From Psococerastis gibbosa (taxonomy: Eukaryota > Arthropoda > Insecta > Psocodea > Psocidae), in NCBI GenBank assembly GCA_963971405.1, contig OZ020487.1:13675344-13739343 (forward strand): a DNA stretch of 64,000 nucleotides, read 5' to 3'. Positions 54,722 to 64,000 of the stretch are shown one piece after another (within the stretch, counting starts at the first letter, position 1; the number at the start of each line of letters is the position of its first letter). Below the pieces are notes generated by a model, which made no database searches, had not been told where the DNA came from, and saw only the letters and a program-made list of their open reading frames with translations. The translations under genes were made by a program, and so were the position numbers.

Positions 54722-56160
54722 AGCGTTTTGCTTGCAAGTCATACTGACTCTCTTTGCAACGAAAGCTATACCTAAAACAACAACGACTGTCAATGAATAA
54801 TAATCTCGACTTAAAAAAAATGGAAATCTTTTCCTCTCTTTCCCGCAGCGTCTGAAAAGAAAATCCCCAAGATGAATGACAGACTTCCGTCTTCCCCGTT
54901 TTTCTTCCCACCCCGAAAATGGGACGAGAATTAGCTTGTAAGGCGTAGGGGAGGGAAAACAGTTTATATTTATGCGCCAGAAGAGAGACAGTGAGAAGCT
55001 TAATTTGAAACAATCCCGTCAAAAATGTCGCGAAAGCCTGAAATGACTAGAGAAAGAGAAAAAAACTTTTTTTCCTCTGTTTGAAAATGGAAATATTATT
55101 TTTTTTATCTCTCTGGGTTGACTTTTTTAAGCTTAAAAGTTGTCTTATTGTCTGGCGCTAAGCTCGTATATATGTCTGTCTTGTATATATATTTTTGTCC
55201 TTTCTTTCGAATTGACGAATGTTTGCTGTCTAACGTTTTAGCTTAATCACTGTGTTTCTTCCTTGCTCCGTTATTGCCCGGGGAGTTTTCTTAGAATAAT
55301 AATTCATCCCCTAATGGGAATATGATAACTTGTTGTTGCTCTACTAATGGCGTATTTTCTGCAGGATAAGGGCGCGTTTGTATGCTAAGAAATAATTACG
55401 GGGATTGGCTTAGTATCTTGTCTTTTGTAATGGGGATTGCTGTGAGACTTGAGACTTAATGTTATTGCGCTAAGGGCCTTTTATAATGATGTAATATCAT
55501 TTTCATGTAAACAGTACTCAATTTATTGTTCTTTGTTTTGCACAATTATGGACTTTTAAGATGCTTTGATAATACGATAATACGTAGATCTGTGCTGGTA
55601 TTGCAAGCATATCAATCAGTACTTGTTTAAGCTATTGTATGAGCTTGCGGGAAGACAGTGCTTGTTGGCAGTTTTGATTTGTAGTAACCTGCAGTCCGAG
55701 CTATTCTAATGCTGTGCAACCGATTTCTGATCTTATGGTCTCAATGACCGTTGTATACCATAGCGAAGCAAAATAAATAGCAAGGAAGTAAACTCTCTTT
55801 TGCTTTGGGTTAGGGAAAGTCAAGGCAAATAGAGTAACAAATCAGAGCAGGGCGCTATCCAAAGTCTTAATGTGTTTGCTTGAAATTGCCTCTTTATAAG
55901 TATTTGTTTTAATGCCATTGCGTTAGCATTGAATTTATTGTTTCTATTAGTTAAGTTATATTCTACTCTCAGAAGAATTTTTTTTAATGTTATTATTAAT
56001 TTAGATTATTCTACAATGTATATGGTGAACACTGTTTTTGTACAATTAAAAACTTATTCTATTATATTCTATTCAAGGTTTTGGTTTCGGATATTATGGA
56101 TAATAATTATGTAGCCTGCCCATTCTATACTATGCAATTGTCCGAACAATCAATCCAGTG
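54722..56160. other. Long unassigned, apparently low-repeat stretch
   Basis: No match to other parts of the window and no recognisable gene. 54780-55030 has a 132-residue minus frame that runs out of the MITE, probably fortuitous. Confidence 0.5.
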
Positions 56161-56164
56161 CTTT

Positions 56165-56285
56165 AGGTTAGAGAAAAATCTATAGGCAGCCGATATTTAA
56201 CCACGAGACAATTATTTACCGTGGATCTATTACAGCACCTATACTACGTAATTGATAAATAGGAAAGCATGTACGGGTTCTGTGG
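56165..56285 (+). mobile_element. Family F right-end remnant
   Basis: GATATTTAACCACGAGACAA, TTATTTACC and GATAAATAGGAAAGCATGTA, CGGGTTCT align with the last 110 bases of F. Confidence 0.52.
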
Positions 56286-56303
56286 TACTGGTCCTATTAC
56301 TAT

Positions 56304-56501
56304 CAAGGGCGGATCCAGCGGAAAATTTAGGGGGGGGGGGGGGTCACAAGTTGTATGTAAGTTTAAAAGGTAATTTTTTTTTGTTGAAAATTTGAGTTAA
56401 AATTACTGATTTTTTATTTATTTTTACTATCATATCAATTTACTCATTTGGGGGGGGGGGGGGGTCATGAGCCCCCCGACACCCCTGTGGATCCGCCATT
56501 G
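56304..56501. mobile_element. hAT-type MITE with long G runs
   Basis: 198 bp. The ends CAAGGGCGGATCCAGCGG and (reversed) CAATGGCGGATCCACAGGGG match the element at 19066-19249. G runs of 14 and 16 lie inside. The 8-bp flanks (ATTACTAT and ATCATTGA) match poorly. Confidence 0.76.
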
Positions 56502-56551
56502 ATCATTGATAGTATTGTAAATTGTAATGCATATGTTTGGTTGTGTTTCAG

Positions 56552-56658
56552 TATCCCCAGCGTCGGCGTTAATGCTAGTGGTAGCCCTGGTTCTCACAAT
56601 AGGCGTCGTGAGCGGGCGGGGGATGGGGGGACGCCCCGCTGAGCCCGCCGTTGCCCCG
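56552..56658 (+). CDS. Candidate exon with secretory leader
   Basis: A strong acceptor (TTTGGTTGTGTTTCAG, ending 56551) and a consensus donor (CCCCG|GTAAGT at 56658/56659) bound 107 GC-rich bases in AT-rich surroundings. In the open frame it reads SPASALMLVVALVLTIGVVS, then GRGMGGRPAEPAVAP. The ATG at 56572 gives a 29-codon phase-0 piece with a hydrophobic leader and an A/P/G-rich mature start. It could be the first coding exon of a secreted or single-pass protein, or an internal exon entering at SPASAL. Family unknown. The best host-gene signal in the window. Confidence 0.52.
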
Positions 56659-57540
56659 GTAAGTCTCCCTACAAACCTGACACATACTTAGGTGTCGTTT
56701 ATAAACAGCCGCAACGTAGGATTTTTGGGAATAAGCTTACTTCCGCTTACGTTGACAACAATTTTCAGAATGCTTGCTTTGTGATTGTTTATAAATGATA
56801 CAAAAAACTAGTCTAAGTAATTATCATCATCCTCGAGACTAAGGTAGGTGATACGTAATAATATATGCTGGATCTTCAATGAAACCATCAGAAGCTAAAA
56901 GGTACTAATTTGTAAGAAAAAAATATTACGAGATAGCGTAGGCTTGGCACTTCTGCAGTTGTGTGCCTGTTTAAATATAGGAGTGTTTGGCGCTACAGTC
57001 TTCCAACACTTCATGTAGCCATCCGCCTCTCCGTGCAAGGAAGCCCATTTTAGCTGAAATATCATTTAAAAATAGCTTGTAGAACAACCAGACTGTCCCC
57101 TTTTGCACGAAGTCAAATTTTACAGAGGATATAGACTGTCGAGCTATCATGGAGAACTTTGTTAGTAAATGAAATTGTTCCTCTTCATTTTAATACTATA
57201 GTATGTGGCCCTCACTATGACCGATTGGACTGCAGAGAAACATTTATATTTACTATTTGACTTCTTGTCGCCAACCAATAAAAATTGAGAGTAGGGATGT
57301 CACGTGTCCTCTCAATTGCTGCATGTGAAGGTGGAATTTTGGATTTCTGTAAGAATGAGGTTTATTCCTCAATGATTGCTCTACAGTCGATAGTTCCTGT
57401 GAATTTTGATTAGCACACTTATAATGTCATTCCCCCTTCCATTGCCTCGGGAATAAAGATAATTTTTAATATAAAATTAAATTTAAAAATAAAACTATAT
57501 TTAATTTCACAAATACAATTACTGACTACTTACTTACTCC
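56659..57540. other. Unassigned; would be intron after the candidate exon
   Basis: AT-rich, no second exon recognised and no repeat copy seen. Confidence 0.45.
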
Positions 57541-57805
57541 TTGGCGCTGCGGCCCGTGAAGGGCCTCAGTCTGCTTTGTCACATCGCGCTGGCCTGTGCG
57601 GCCCTGCGCCAGTCATCGACGTCAAGGGTCACCTCGACGTCGTCCAGCCATCGCATCCGTAGTCGTCCCACTCGTCTTCACCCTTGGGGCACCTTGTGTA
57701 AGGCTGCTCTTGTAGACCTATTTTCTGGCGTTCGTTCCAAGTGCCCTAGCCACCTGATGCGGGCTCTCCTGATTTCGGCTCCTATCGGTGCCCTGATTTT
57801 GCACT
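57541..57805 (-). pseudogene. LINE C-terminal tail
   Basis: The minus strand contains IGAEIRRARIRWLGHLERTP (with changes), KVPQGEDEWDD-like and a final EAL.GPQRQG piece in broken frames, matching the R.RWLGH.ER...QDR..W...EAL.GP pattern. It is homologous to 61295-61510 (shared CGTCGTCCAGCCAT, CTTGGGGCACCTTGTG on the plus strand). The 88-residue plus-strand frame is its shadow. Confidence 0.66.
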
Positions 57806-58989
57806 AATCCACAACAAATACAATTAGCCTAATACTTTTAATTGTATTTGTGAAATTGAGTGCTAGTTATATTTTTATTGTTAAACAATTTTTTTCCATA
57901 ATTTTGCCCTTCAACGAAGTCACTACCGCCGCTTGGATACGTCATATTTTGTAATAATTGAACACTGGAATTTAACCCTGCAACATCAGGCTTATTATTA
58001 GTTCGTGAAGGGTTAAAGTTGAAGCGCCCTTAAGTCGATATAGGTATAATCCAAAGCAATAATTCCGTTATTATTCGCCCCGATATAAATCAAATGTAAT
58101 AATTTATATAACAGGGAATTTGAATTAGCAGCGTTTTGTAGTTCCCTGCTGAAGTTGAAGGGGATTTCGGGGAATCCCTGTCCCTATATGACCTGGCTCA
58201 TATCCCCTCCCCTGTAATTCCATTCCGATGTTTTCCCCCAAATAGCTTATCTAACAGAGCAACTTTTTATGCTGTTTTGGTTGCGCGAAACTGTTTGGGT
58301 GGATTTAGAGACGGAAAATGCATATTATATTTTGTTAAAGTTTAAAGTTTTGTTGCTGTACTAGCTCGTTTTTATTTTATCGTATCTGTCTTCTAGTGGC
58401 AATTTTCCTGGACAGCATTCGTCGCACACAAACTGTACTCAAATGCAGTATTAAACTGCTTTGCAAGTGCAAACTAGCATATGTTGACTTTTTTTCACAA
58501 AATTAGTTTTTATATCATAGGATTCGTTTTGATGAAATCTAGTATGAGGATGTGCTAAGCAGGACGTTGGCGCCCTAAAATTCGTCGGAAGGTTAGGCTC
58601 ATTTAAGTTGTAAAAAATCCCTTTCGGCTTAAGCTGATCAGGTGTAGGGCGATTCCGCAGACCCTGCTTTTCCTCTACGCTACCTGCGCTATGTAATAAA
58701 AAATAAAATATACTTCATTATTTTCCCGACCAAAACATCAACACACAAAACCCTCTTGTGTTCCAAACAATGACGACTATGAACTTTTACTTATCAAATT
58801 ATTTTCACTTTGACTGGATGCCATCTTAAAATGGTTGATTTGTCCTAAAATGTTATGATTACCATTATCGTAGATAATAATACGGGCTGGCCTTCAGTCA
58901 GATTTTAATTAATTCCTCTGCGACCAATATTAACTGAGATATGAATTATATGAGGTTTCAATCGGCCGCCATCTTGTAACTAAACAGTG
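57806..58989. other. Unassigned stretch
   Basis: No feature recognised. Confidence 0.5.
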
Positions 58990-59420
58990 GATCTAGCTGG
59001 TTAACGAACTCGATCAAGACATTTGTATGATCAATTTTTGTGCCAAGTTTCATCAAAATCGGATTATATTTACGGAAGTTAGATTGTTTCCTAAAACCGA
59101 TATATGTATATACACAAGCGGTTCCCGGCGCAGCCTTCGCGTGCTGCCTCCACCACTTGCGCCTGCCATGTACACGCACCAATGTAAAATATTCCAAAAT
59201 CAAATTATAGAAACATTCTCCGGTGGACGAAAGTGTTAATCTAAACCATCTTCGAATCTCCTTGAACACACACAACAATATTCATCATAATCGGTCCAGT
59301 CGTTTGAGAGGAGTTTGGATTCATATACACGGACAGTCGAAATATATATATATTAAGATATGTATATATAAAATTAATTATATACATACATACATATACA
59401 TATACATATATATATAAATA
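58990..59420. repeat. Transposon-tail-like region ending in AT microsatellite
   Basis: AAGTTTCATCAAAATCGGAT (59047) and ATTCATCATAATCGGTCCAG, TCGTTTGAG (59280) are variants of a core found at the ends of many arthropod retroposons and also, reversed, in family F. A TATATA/CATATA microsatellite occupies 59340-59417. Boundaries unclear. Confidence 0.5.
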
Positions 59421-61099
59421 ACATTTTGAACGGAGGGTGGTTTTAGGCTCAGGCGGTCATGAAATGAAAAGTTGTGAAGAAATTTTCCGAAAGTCGAACA
59501 TTGGTCGCCATCTCAATAGGTAGATGGATCTCCCCAAAACTGGGGCTGTCCTATGTGCTCTTGTGCTAAAAACAGACGCTGTAGCTAGAGTATTGGACTG
59601 CATATACATAGATCGTATGTCAACTATTGCATCGTAATTAAAAATACGCCACTGGATTTGGAGCTTTGGATCGCACTGTGTGACCGGTACACAGCAGAAG
59701 GTGACCTTTTGGCTGTTGAAATGCAAATTAAGTGAATTTAAATTGCACTCGGTGGACTTGGCCTTCCTGTTGTTGCTGTCGCGGCAGTGGCCTTGCATCG
59801 CAATGGATGCACTTGCCATTCCACCGCATTAGTTATTGGGTCTGGAGCTGTTGCGTAATTGTACAGAATTTATATTTTAAGTACATCGCGCTTGCATTTT
59901 TTTGAAACTGAACATCAGAGACAATCGATCACAACTGTCACCACTATACTTTTTTTTGTACAAATTCAAATTCCTCCCAAAATCAAACTTCTTATAAAAC
60001 ATCGATCGTAGAGCCATAAATGAGTAGTGAAAGAAGTAGAAGAAATGCTCTTCTGCCTTTTAATACATACGTTTGGCCGCAGTTTTTGAATGCGTTTTTG
60101 CATCCCTTACCTTACTGGGGCGTGAAAAATCAAATTTCACCGGTGGAATCAATTACTTTGAACGATTGCATGCATTACGAGACACCCCAATTTTACCAGT
60201 TATTTGATTTTTTGAAGTTTTTCTCTTCACACATCTCATTTTTATTTTCTCACGAAACAGTAATAGGATATACGGCTTGCTCTCTTTGTGCTATGCAACT
60301 GCAGTGTACAGTACTGAACCGGAATAGCCTATTTTAACGAAAGTGCATTGGAGTTTATTTACTCTGAATTTGAATGCAGATGCAACAACAGTGGATGTCA
60401 GTGTTGTCGCATCAGCCGCTGCGCAGTTTTCCAGTATTTACATTCCCATGCACTATCTGGTTATTTATTGACGTCCACCTTGCACTTTTCAACTGGTATT
60501 GCACATCTATTTTCCATGAATTCAGTCAGTCGTTGAACCATTGCTGATGCCGGGGACAAGTCCGACTTGTTGGTGGACCTAGAGTTGTTCTCGTATATAG
60601 GATAGGACCGCCAAAAATTTCTGATGCAACCTGCCTCGTCTTGTCTTCTTCTGGCTGGTTGTAGGTGACATGCCAGGTGGCCCCAAACATTCAAATTTTT
60701 GTTTTTGGCGGGAAGCAGGGAAGTCCCATCTCTCCTATATAAATTAAACTGTAGGTGGATCTTGAAGGGAGGTAGGAGTGTGGGAGGAGGGGTGTTGGTA
60801 GCGTTACCTTGTGATTGTCCGGCGATCCTGAGCTAGTGATAGTGGGTCCCTAGTTGGAGTCTTGAATGTCTAGTCCAGGGAAGATTTTTCGGGGTCAATG
60901 AAAGGCCGGCTCATTTCGCTTCAGTTTCGATAGAACGCCATAATTTTATTTGACGATATTAAATTATTAATGCTCGCTTTTCTGTGAAAGTTTGTCTCAC
61001 ATGTATATGTACCTATCCTTTCCAAGCGATGTTTACCTGCACTTGATTTTGGTTCTATCGTATATAAACATATCAGCATATTAACCTGATTAGCCTAGT
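59421..61099. other. Long unassigned stretch
   Basis: Frames of 60-120 residues on both strands (59457-59819 minus, 60020-60337 plus) show no recognisable domain. The inverted-repeat motif TTTTGGCGGGAAGC..TCCCATCTCTCC is at 60705-60740. Confidence 0.42.
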
Positions 61100-61200
61100 T
61101 TCGAAACCGGTCGTACAATAAGAATTGTTTTTATTTTGTGGACTAAGCTGAGTTATTATTTTAATTTTAATTCTGTCCAAGTTCGACCAAGTCACAGTTA
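61100..61200 (+). repeat. Family K fragment
   Basis: TTTCGAAACCGGTCGT, a T-rich middle with GTGGA, then CAAGTTCGACCAAGTCAC follow the same order as the 2091-2195 sequence of the foldback (CCGAAACCGGTCAC, ACTGTGGA, CAAGTTCCACGAAGTCAC). Confidence 0.5.
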
Positions 61201-61294
61201 AGAATATCAAATATAAATTAACGTTGTATAACGGGGTACTGAGCAGCATGCATGTATTGAGTTAGAAAGTCCAAACTTACTGTACATACTTCTT

Positions 61295-61510
61295 CGCGCT
61301 ACAGCCTGCTCCATCACTCTTCAATCTCCTTCGCCAGTCAACGACTCTTGGGTTCGCCAGATCTGCCTGGACCTCGTCCAGCCATACCAACCGTGGTCGT
61401 CCCATTCTTCTCTCCTGGGGCACCTTGTGCACCTTGGGCTGCTCTTGTTGCTCTGTGGTCTGGATATCGTTGCACTTGCCTCAGCTACCTTATGCGGGGT
61501 TTTTTTTTTG
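61295..61510 (-). pseudogene. LINE tail, strongly decayed
   Basis: Aligns at DNA level with 57541-57740: CGCCAGTCAACGAC, CCTCGTCCAGCCATACCAAC, CGTGGTCGTCCCA, CTCCTGGGGCACCTTGTGCA. Reading frames are broken. Same LINE group as the 57.5-kb tail. Confidence 0.58.
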
Positions 61511-62061
61511 TGGAGTTTGTTAAGGATTTTGGCAGTGCGTTGAGAGTGGATTAGATTCTGCACAAGGTGATATCTGTACCTGGCAAATATATATAATACT
61601 GACATTTGCTATATTTCCCACTTAATCATCTCCTGAATGATTGGTTTCGCGGAAAATTCTAGGCATAAGGTTATAGAACTTGACTATAGGCTGATAAAAA
61701 TGTCAATATTCTGCATTATGTGATATCATCAATGTTGCAATCCTGGTGTTGGAAGCAATTTGTCCCATACATGGCATTGCTTATAAGGTGAATAGTTTTA
61801 AAGGTATAGAGCCGGGTGGATGGCTCGGTGGGAGCAACAGGAGTGTACCCTTTTTCCACCCCCGTCATGCTACCTCAAGCCAAGAGTGCCCGGCCGACCC
61901 TTCCTTTTGGCATCCCTTGCCCCTTCTTTCTTTAAGAAGCAGACAGTTGACTTAAAGCGAGCCAGCGAGCAGGGTGTCCCCCCCCCTCCTCCGGTCCACA
62001 ATGCATATTTTTTTAAACGTATGTATCTCTGTCCTGTATTTGCATTCAGTTAGGCAAATGT
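61511..62061. other. Unassigned stretch
   Basis: Contains TGCA.AAGGTGATATC- and ATGTTGCAAT-type pieces also present at 62712-62748, so it is likely repeat-derived. Confidence 0.4.
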
Positions 62062-62698
62062 AATCCAGTGCTCCTCGAAGAATGTTTTATAATTTCCTCC
62101 TCTGCCCTGCCTAAGGTACCGCGAGAGCCAACAGCAGCTGGCATACATTTTCTTGCAGTTATCTAACACGAAAATTTGTGACATGGCAGACTGATTGGGC
62201 TCTTGTCCATTCGAGGTGTTGAGGTTAAGGAACTTGCCTCTCGCGGTCCTCCGTGCGGATGATAAAATGCAATCCAGTGCTCCTCGAAGAATGTTTTATA
62301 GTTTCCTCCTCTGCCCGGCGCCTAAGTTACCGCGAGCACCAACAGCAGCTGGAATACATTTTCTTGCAGTTATCTAACACGAAAATTTGTGACATGGCAG
62401 ACTGATTGGGCTCTTGACCATTCGAGGTGTAGGGGTTAAGGAACTTGCCTCTCGCGGTCCCGCGTGCGGTTGATAAAATGTAATCCAGTGCTCCTCGAAG
62501 TATGTTTTGTAGTTTCCTCCTCTGCCCGGCGCCTAAGGTACCGCGAGCACCAACAGCAGCTGGGATACATTTTCTTGCAGTTGTCTCCTTACGATCTAAC
62601 ACGAAAATTTGTGACATCGCTGACTGATTGGACTCTTGAACCTTTCTAGGTGTAGGGTTAAGGAACTTGGCTCTCGCGGTCCCGCGTGCGGTTGATAA
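62062..62698. repeat. Tandem repeat, three units of 209-217 bp
   Basis: Units start AATCCAGTGCTCCTCGAAG at 62062, 62271 and 62482. Each contains TACCGCGAGC.CCAACAGCAG, ACATTTTCTTGCAGTT, ACACGAAAATTTGTGACAT and CTCTCGCGGTCC. The third unit has a 10-base insertion (TCCTTACGAT-like). The 186-residue minus-strand frame across it exists because the unit length keeps one frame open for two units. I do not treat it as a gene. Confidence 0.9.
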
Positions 62699-63111
62699 GA
62701 ACTTTATGATCCTGCATAAGGTGATATCATTGACGGATGTTGCAATGGTGGTATCTTGTCTCGCCGACGTTATCACATCCTGCGTGCGCTGTGGTGTGCC
62801 ATCCACCTCCAGACGGAATGCAGCAGGATAATGCGTTATCGGCGGTGTTGGCGTTGCATTTCCTGCAGGCGGCTCGTAACGCGCCACAGAGTTTCCTGTC
62901 GCATGTTTTACACTCTGTTTTTTCGTTACATCATCGTGCTTGGTATAATCGTTGGGCTTTCTAGGTGCTGCTGTTTCCTGCAGCTGGTGTTTACACCTTT
63001 TTTTGTTACATCCACTTGTTATATATGTATATTAGCTGAGAAACAATTTTCGTCTGACCTGGGTCCACACAACCCCGCAATGAGTCACATTCACAGGTAG
63101 CGGAAAATCGT
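62699..63111. other. Unassigned flank of the tandem repeat
   Basis: Overlapping frames on both strands, no domain recognised. The piece at 63060-63111 aligns weakly with 63400-63445, the left side of the next feature's duplication. Confidence 0.4.
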
Positions 63112-63661
63112 GGTTGCCGGGCATGTTGCGGACCACAATATTCCAAACAGGGGAGTGGCTAAGAGAGTGCGATCGTCTATTAGTCCTCCGGCCTAGACCC
63201 CACAGGGTTTTCGTGCCATGGTTTTTTTATTTTTTACCTAAGACGTGGACAGAGGACGCCTTTTTTGGCGGCCTCCGTTCAGGAAAAGGATCCTTTAGCA
63301 TCGACCTTTCAGTCTATTACTGCCAATTTTTCCGCATTACCGCTCGTCGAAGATACCCTTCTTCTTGGATGCATCCCAGAAGCTCACATTCCAAAAGAAT
63401 ATGTTCTGCTGTTTCATCCTCCATTGCACACCGGCTGCAGATCTGGTTGCCAGTCATGTTGCGCACCACAACATCTACCGAGAGGGTTGTCGTGCCATGA
63501 CTAACCTTTTGATGATCTGGACAGTGGACGCCTAGTTTTCTTATAAGAACGCGCCGGGAATACAGGGTAACATTGCTTCCGGCTACAATGTAAGAACTGC
63601 CTTTGCCCAGGGCTCCGATATTAGTCCTGTTGGTAGGGCACTGGTCGAGGTTAGAGTTCAA
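63112..63661 (-). pseudogene. LINE ORF2 C-terminus with zinc-knuckle motif, partly duplicated
   Basis: A minus frame of 114 residues (63661-63317) has RRVLIRKLGVHC, VVVRNMTGNQICSRC and AMEDETAEHILLEC: a C-x2-C-x8-H-x4-C motif (Cys75, Cys78, His87, Cys92) typical of the end of Jockey/I-like LINE proteins. About 333 bases downstream on the minus strand the NMTGNQ region recurs as NMPGNHDF in a decayed copy (GGTTGCC.G.CATGTTGCG.ACC at 63112 and 63445). No RT domain present. The C terminus after the motif is short and broken. Confidence 0.68.
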
Positions 63662-64000
63662 GGCTCGGCATAAAAGAAACGAAAAATATAGCCGGATCTG
63701 GGTTCACCGGTAGAGGTAAAACGCGTTGACAAAAGGAGGATCCTGTGACAGTGGTCTGGTCTGAACCCTCGTTTGATAGTTTTTCCACAATTGATTTAAC
63801 TGTCGGCCGTCAGGTGGTTGTTAGGGCTTAGGAATCGTTTTAGCTCTTTAGGGAAACAGATAGAAAATAAAGCAAATGACGAAATTGGAAGTTTGGCACT
63901 TGAAGGAAGCTCTCATTGCGCATTTGGCTCTCTAGCTTTGTTTATGCAACGAATTGAAATAGTCAAATCTCGTCTGGCATATGAAGTACTGCATGTATTT
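63662..64000. other. Unassigned end of window
   Basis: No feature recognised. Confidence 0.5.

Noticed and set aside
62327..62887. 186-residue minus-strand open frame, the longest in the window
   Set aside because: It lies across the tandem repeat and repeats its own sequence unit by unit; no domain recognised.
1..64000. Integrated virus, LTR retrotransposon or bacterial genes
   Set aside because: I saw no paired long terminal repeats, protease, integrase or envelope-like frames, and no ribosome-binding-site/operon structure.

Overview
This window looks like a piece of nuclear genome from an arthropod, probably an insect. It is AT-rich, has no operon-like gene order, no rRNA and no long open frame, and nearly every short open frame falls inside a repeat. 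Several repeats match well-known eukaryotic transposon classes: non-LTR retrotransposon (LINE) tails, a Tc1-type DNA transposon, hAT-type miniature elements (MITEs) with 8-bp target duplications, a TTAA-target MITE, and SINEs with Pol III-like heads. I cannot place the species.

Layout. 0-6 kb: three hAT-type MITEs with G/C runs, a near-perfect 72-bp palindrome flanked by 12-bp direct repeats, a copy of the hairpin-ended family I call F, a LINE tail and a long-inverted-repeat MITE (G-MITE). 6-16 kb: a tandem array at 7.66-8.51 kb, a hAT MITE inside a tRNA-derived SINE, four LINE tails, a second foldback and one possible signal-peptide exon. 17-25 kb: more hAT MITEs, SINE-1 copies, a 170-bp-period array at 22.8-23.8 kb with a SINE inserted in it, and another degenerate array. 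26-38 kb: one clear MITE, long unassigned stretches, a diverged direct duplication and an array built from F pieces. 38.9-41.7 kb is the best stratigraphy: an antisense LINE broken by two different DNA elements, next to a SINE broken by the G-MITE. 42-52 kb: F copies in both orientations, a decayed Tc1 element inside a palindrome, and a recent 322-bp tandem duplication. 53-64 kb: a second TTAA element, a candidate secretory-leader exon at 56.55 kb, LINE tails and a 210-bp tandem repeat.

No gene is demonstrated. The only host-gene candidates are short exon-like pieces with plausible splice sites (13743-13843, 29110-29641, 32180-32276, 50343-50456, 56552-56658); the last is the strongest. If they are real, the window is intronic or intergenic DNA of large genes filled with transposons. 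The transposon genes seen are all broken, so none here looks able to move by itself.

Coordinates of repeats come from reading and aligning by eye. Ends supported by target-site duplications are exact; others are good to about 5-20 bases. Family names (F, C, K, SINE-1/2/3, G-MITE) are mine.
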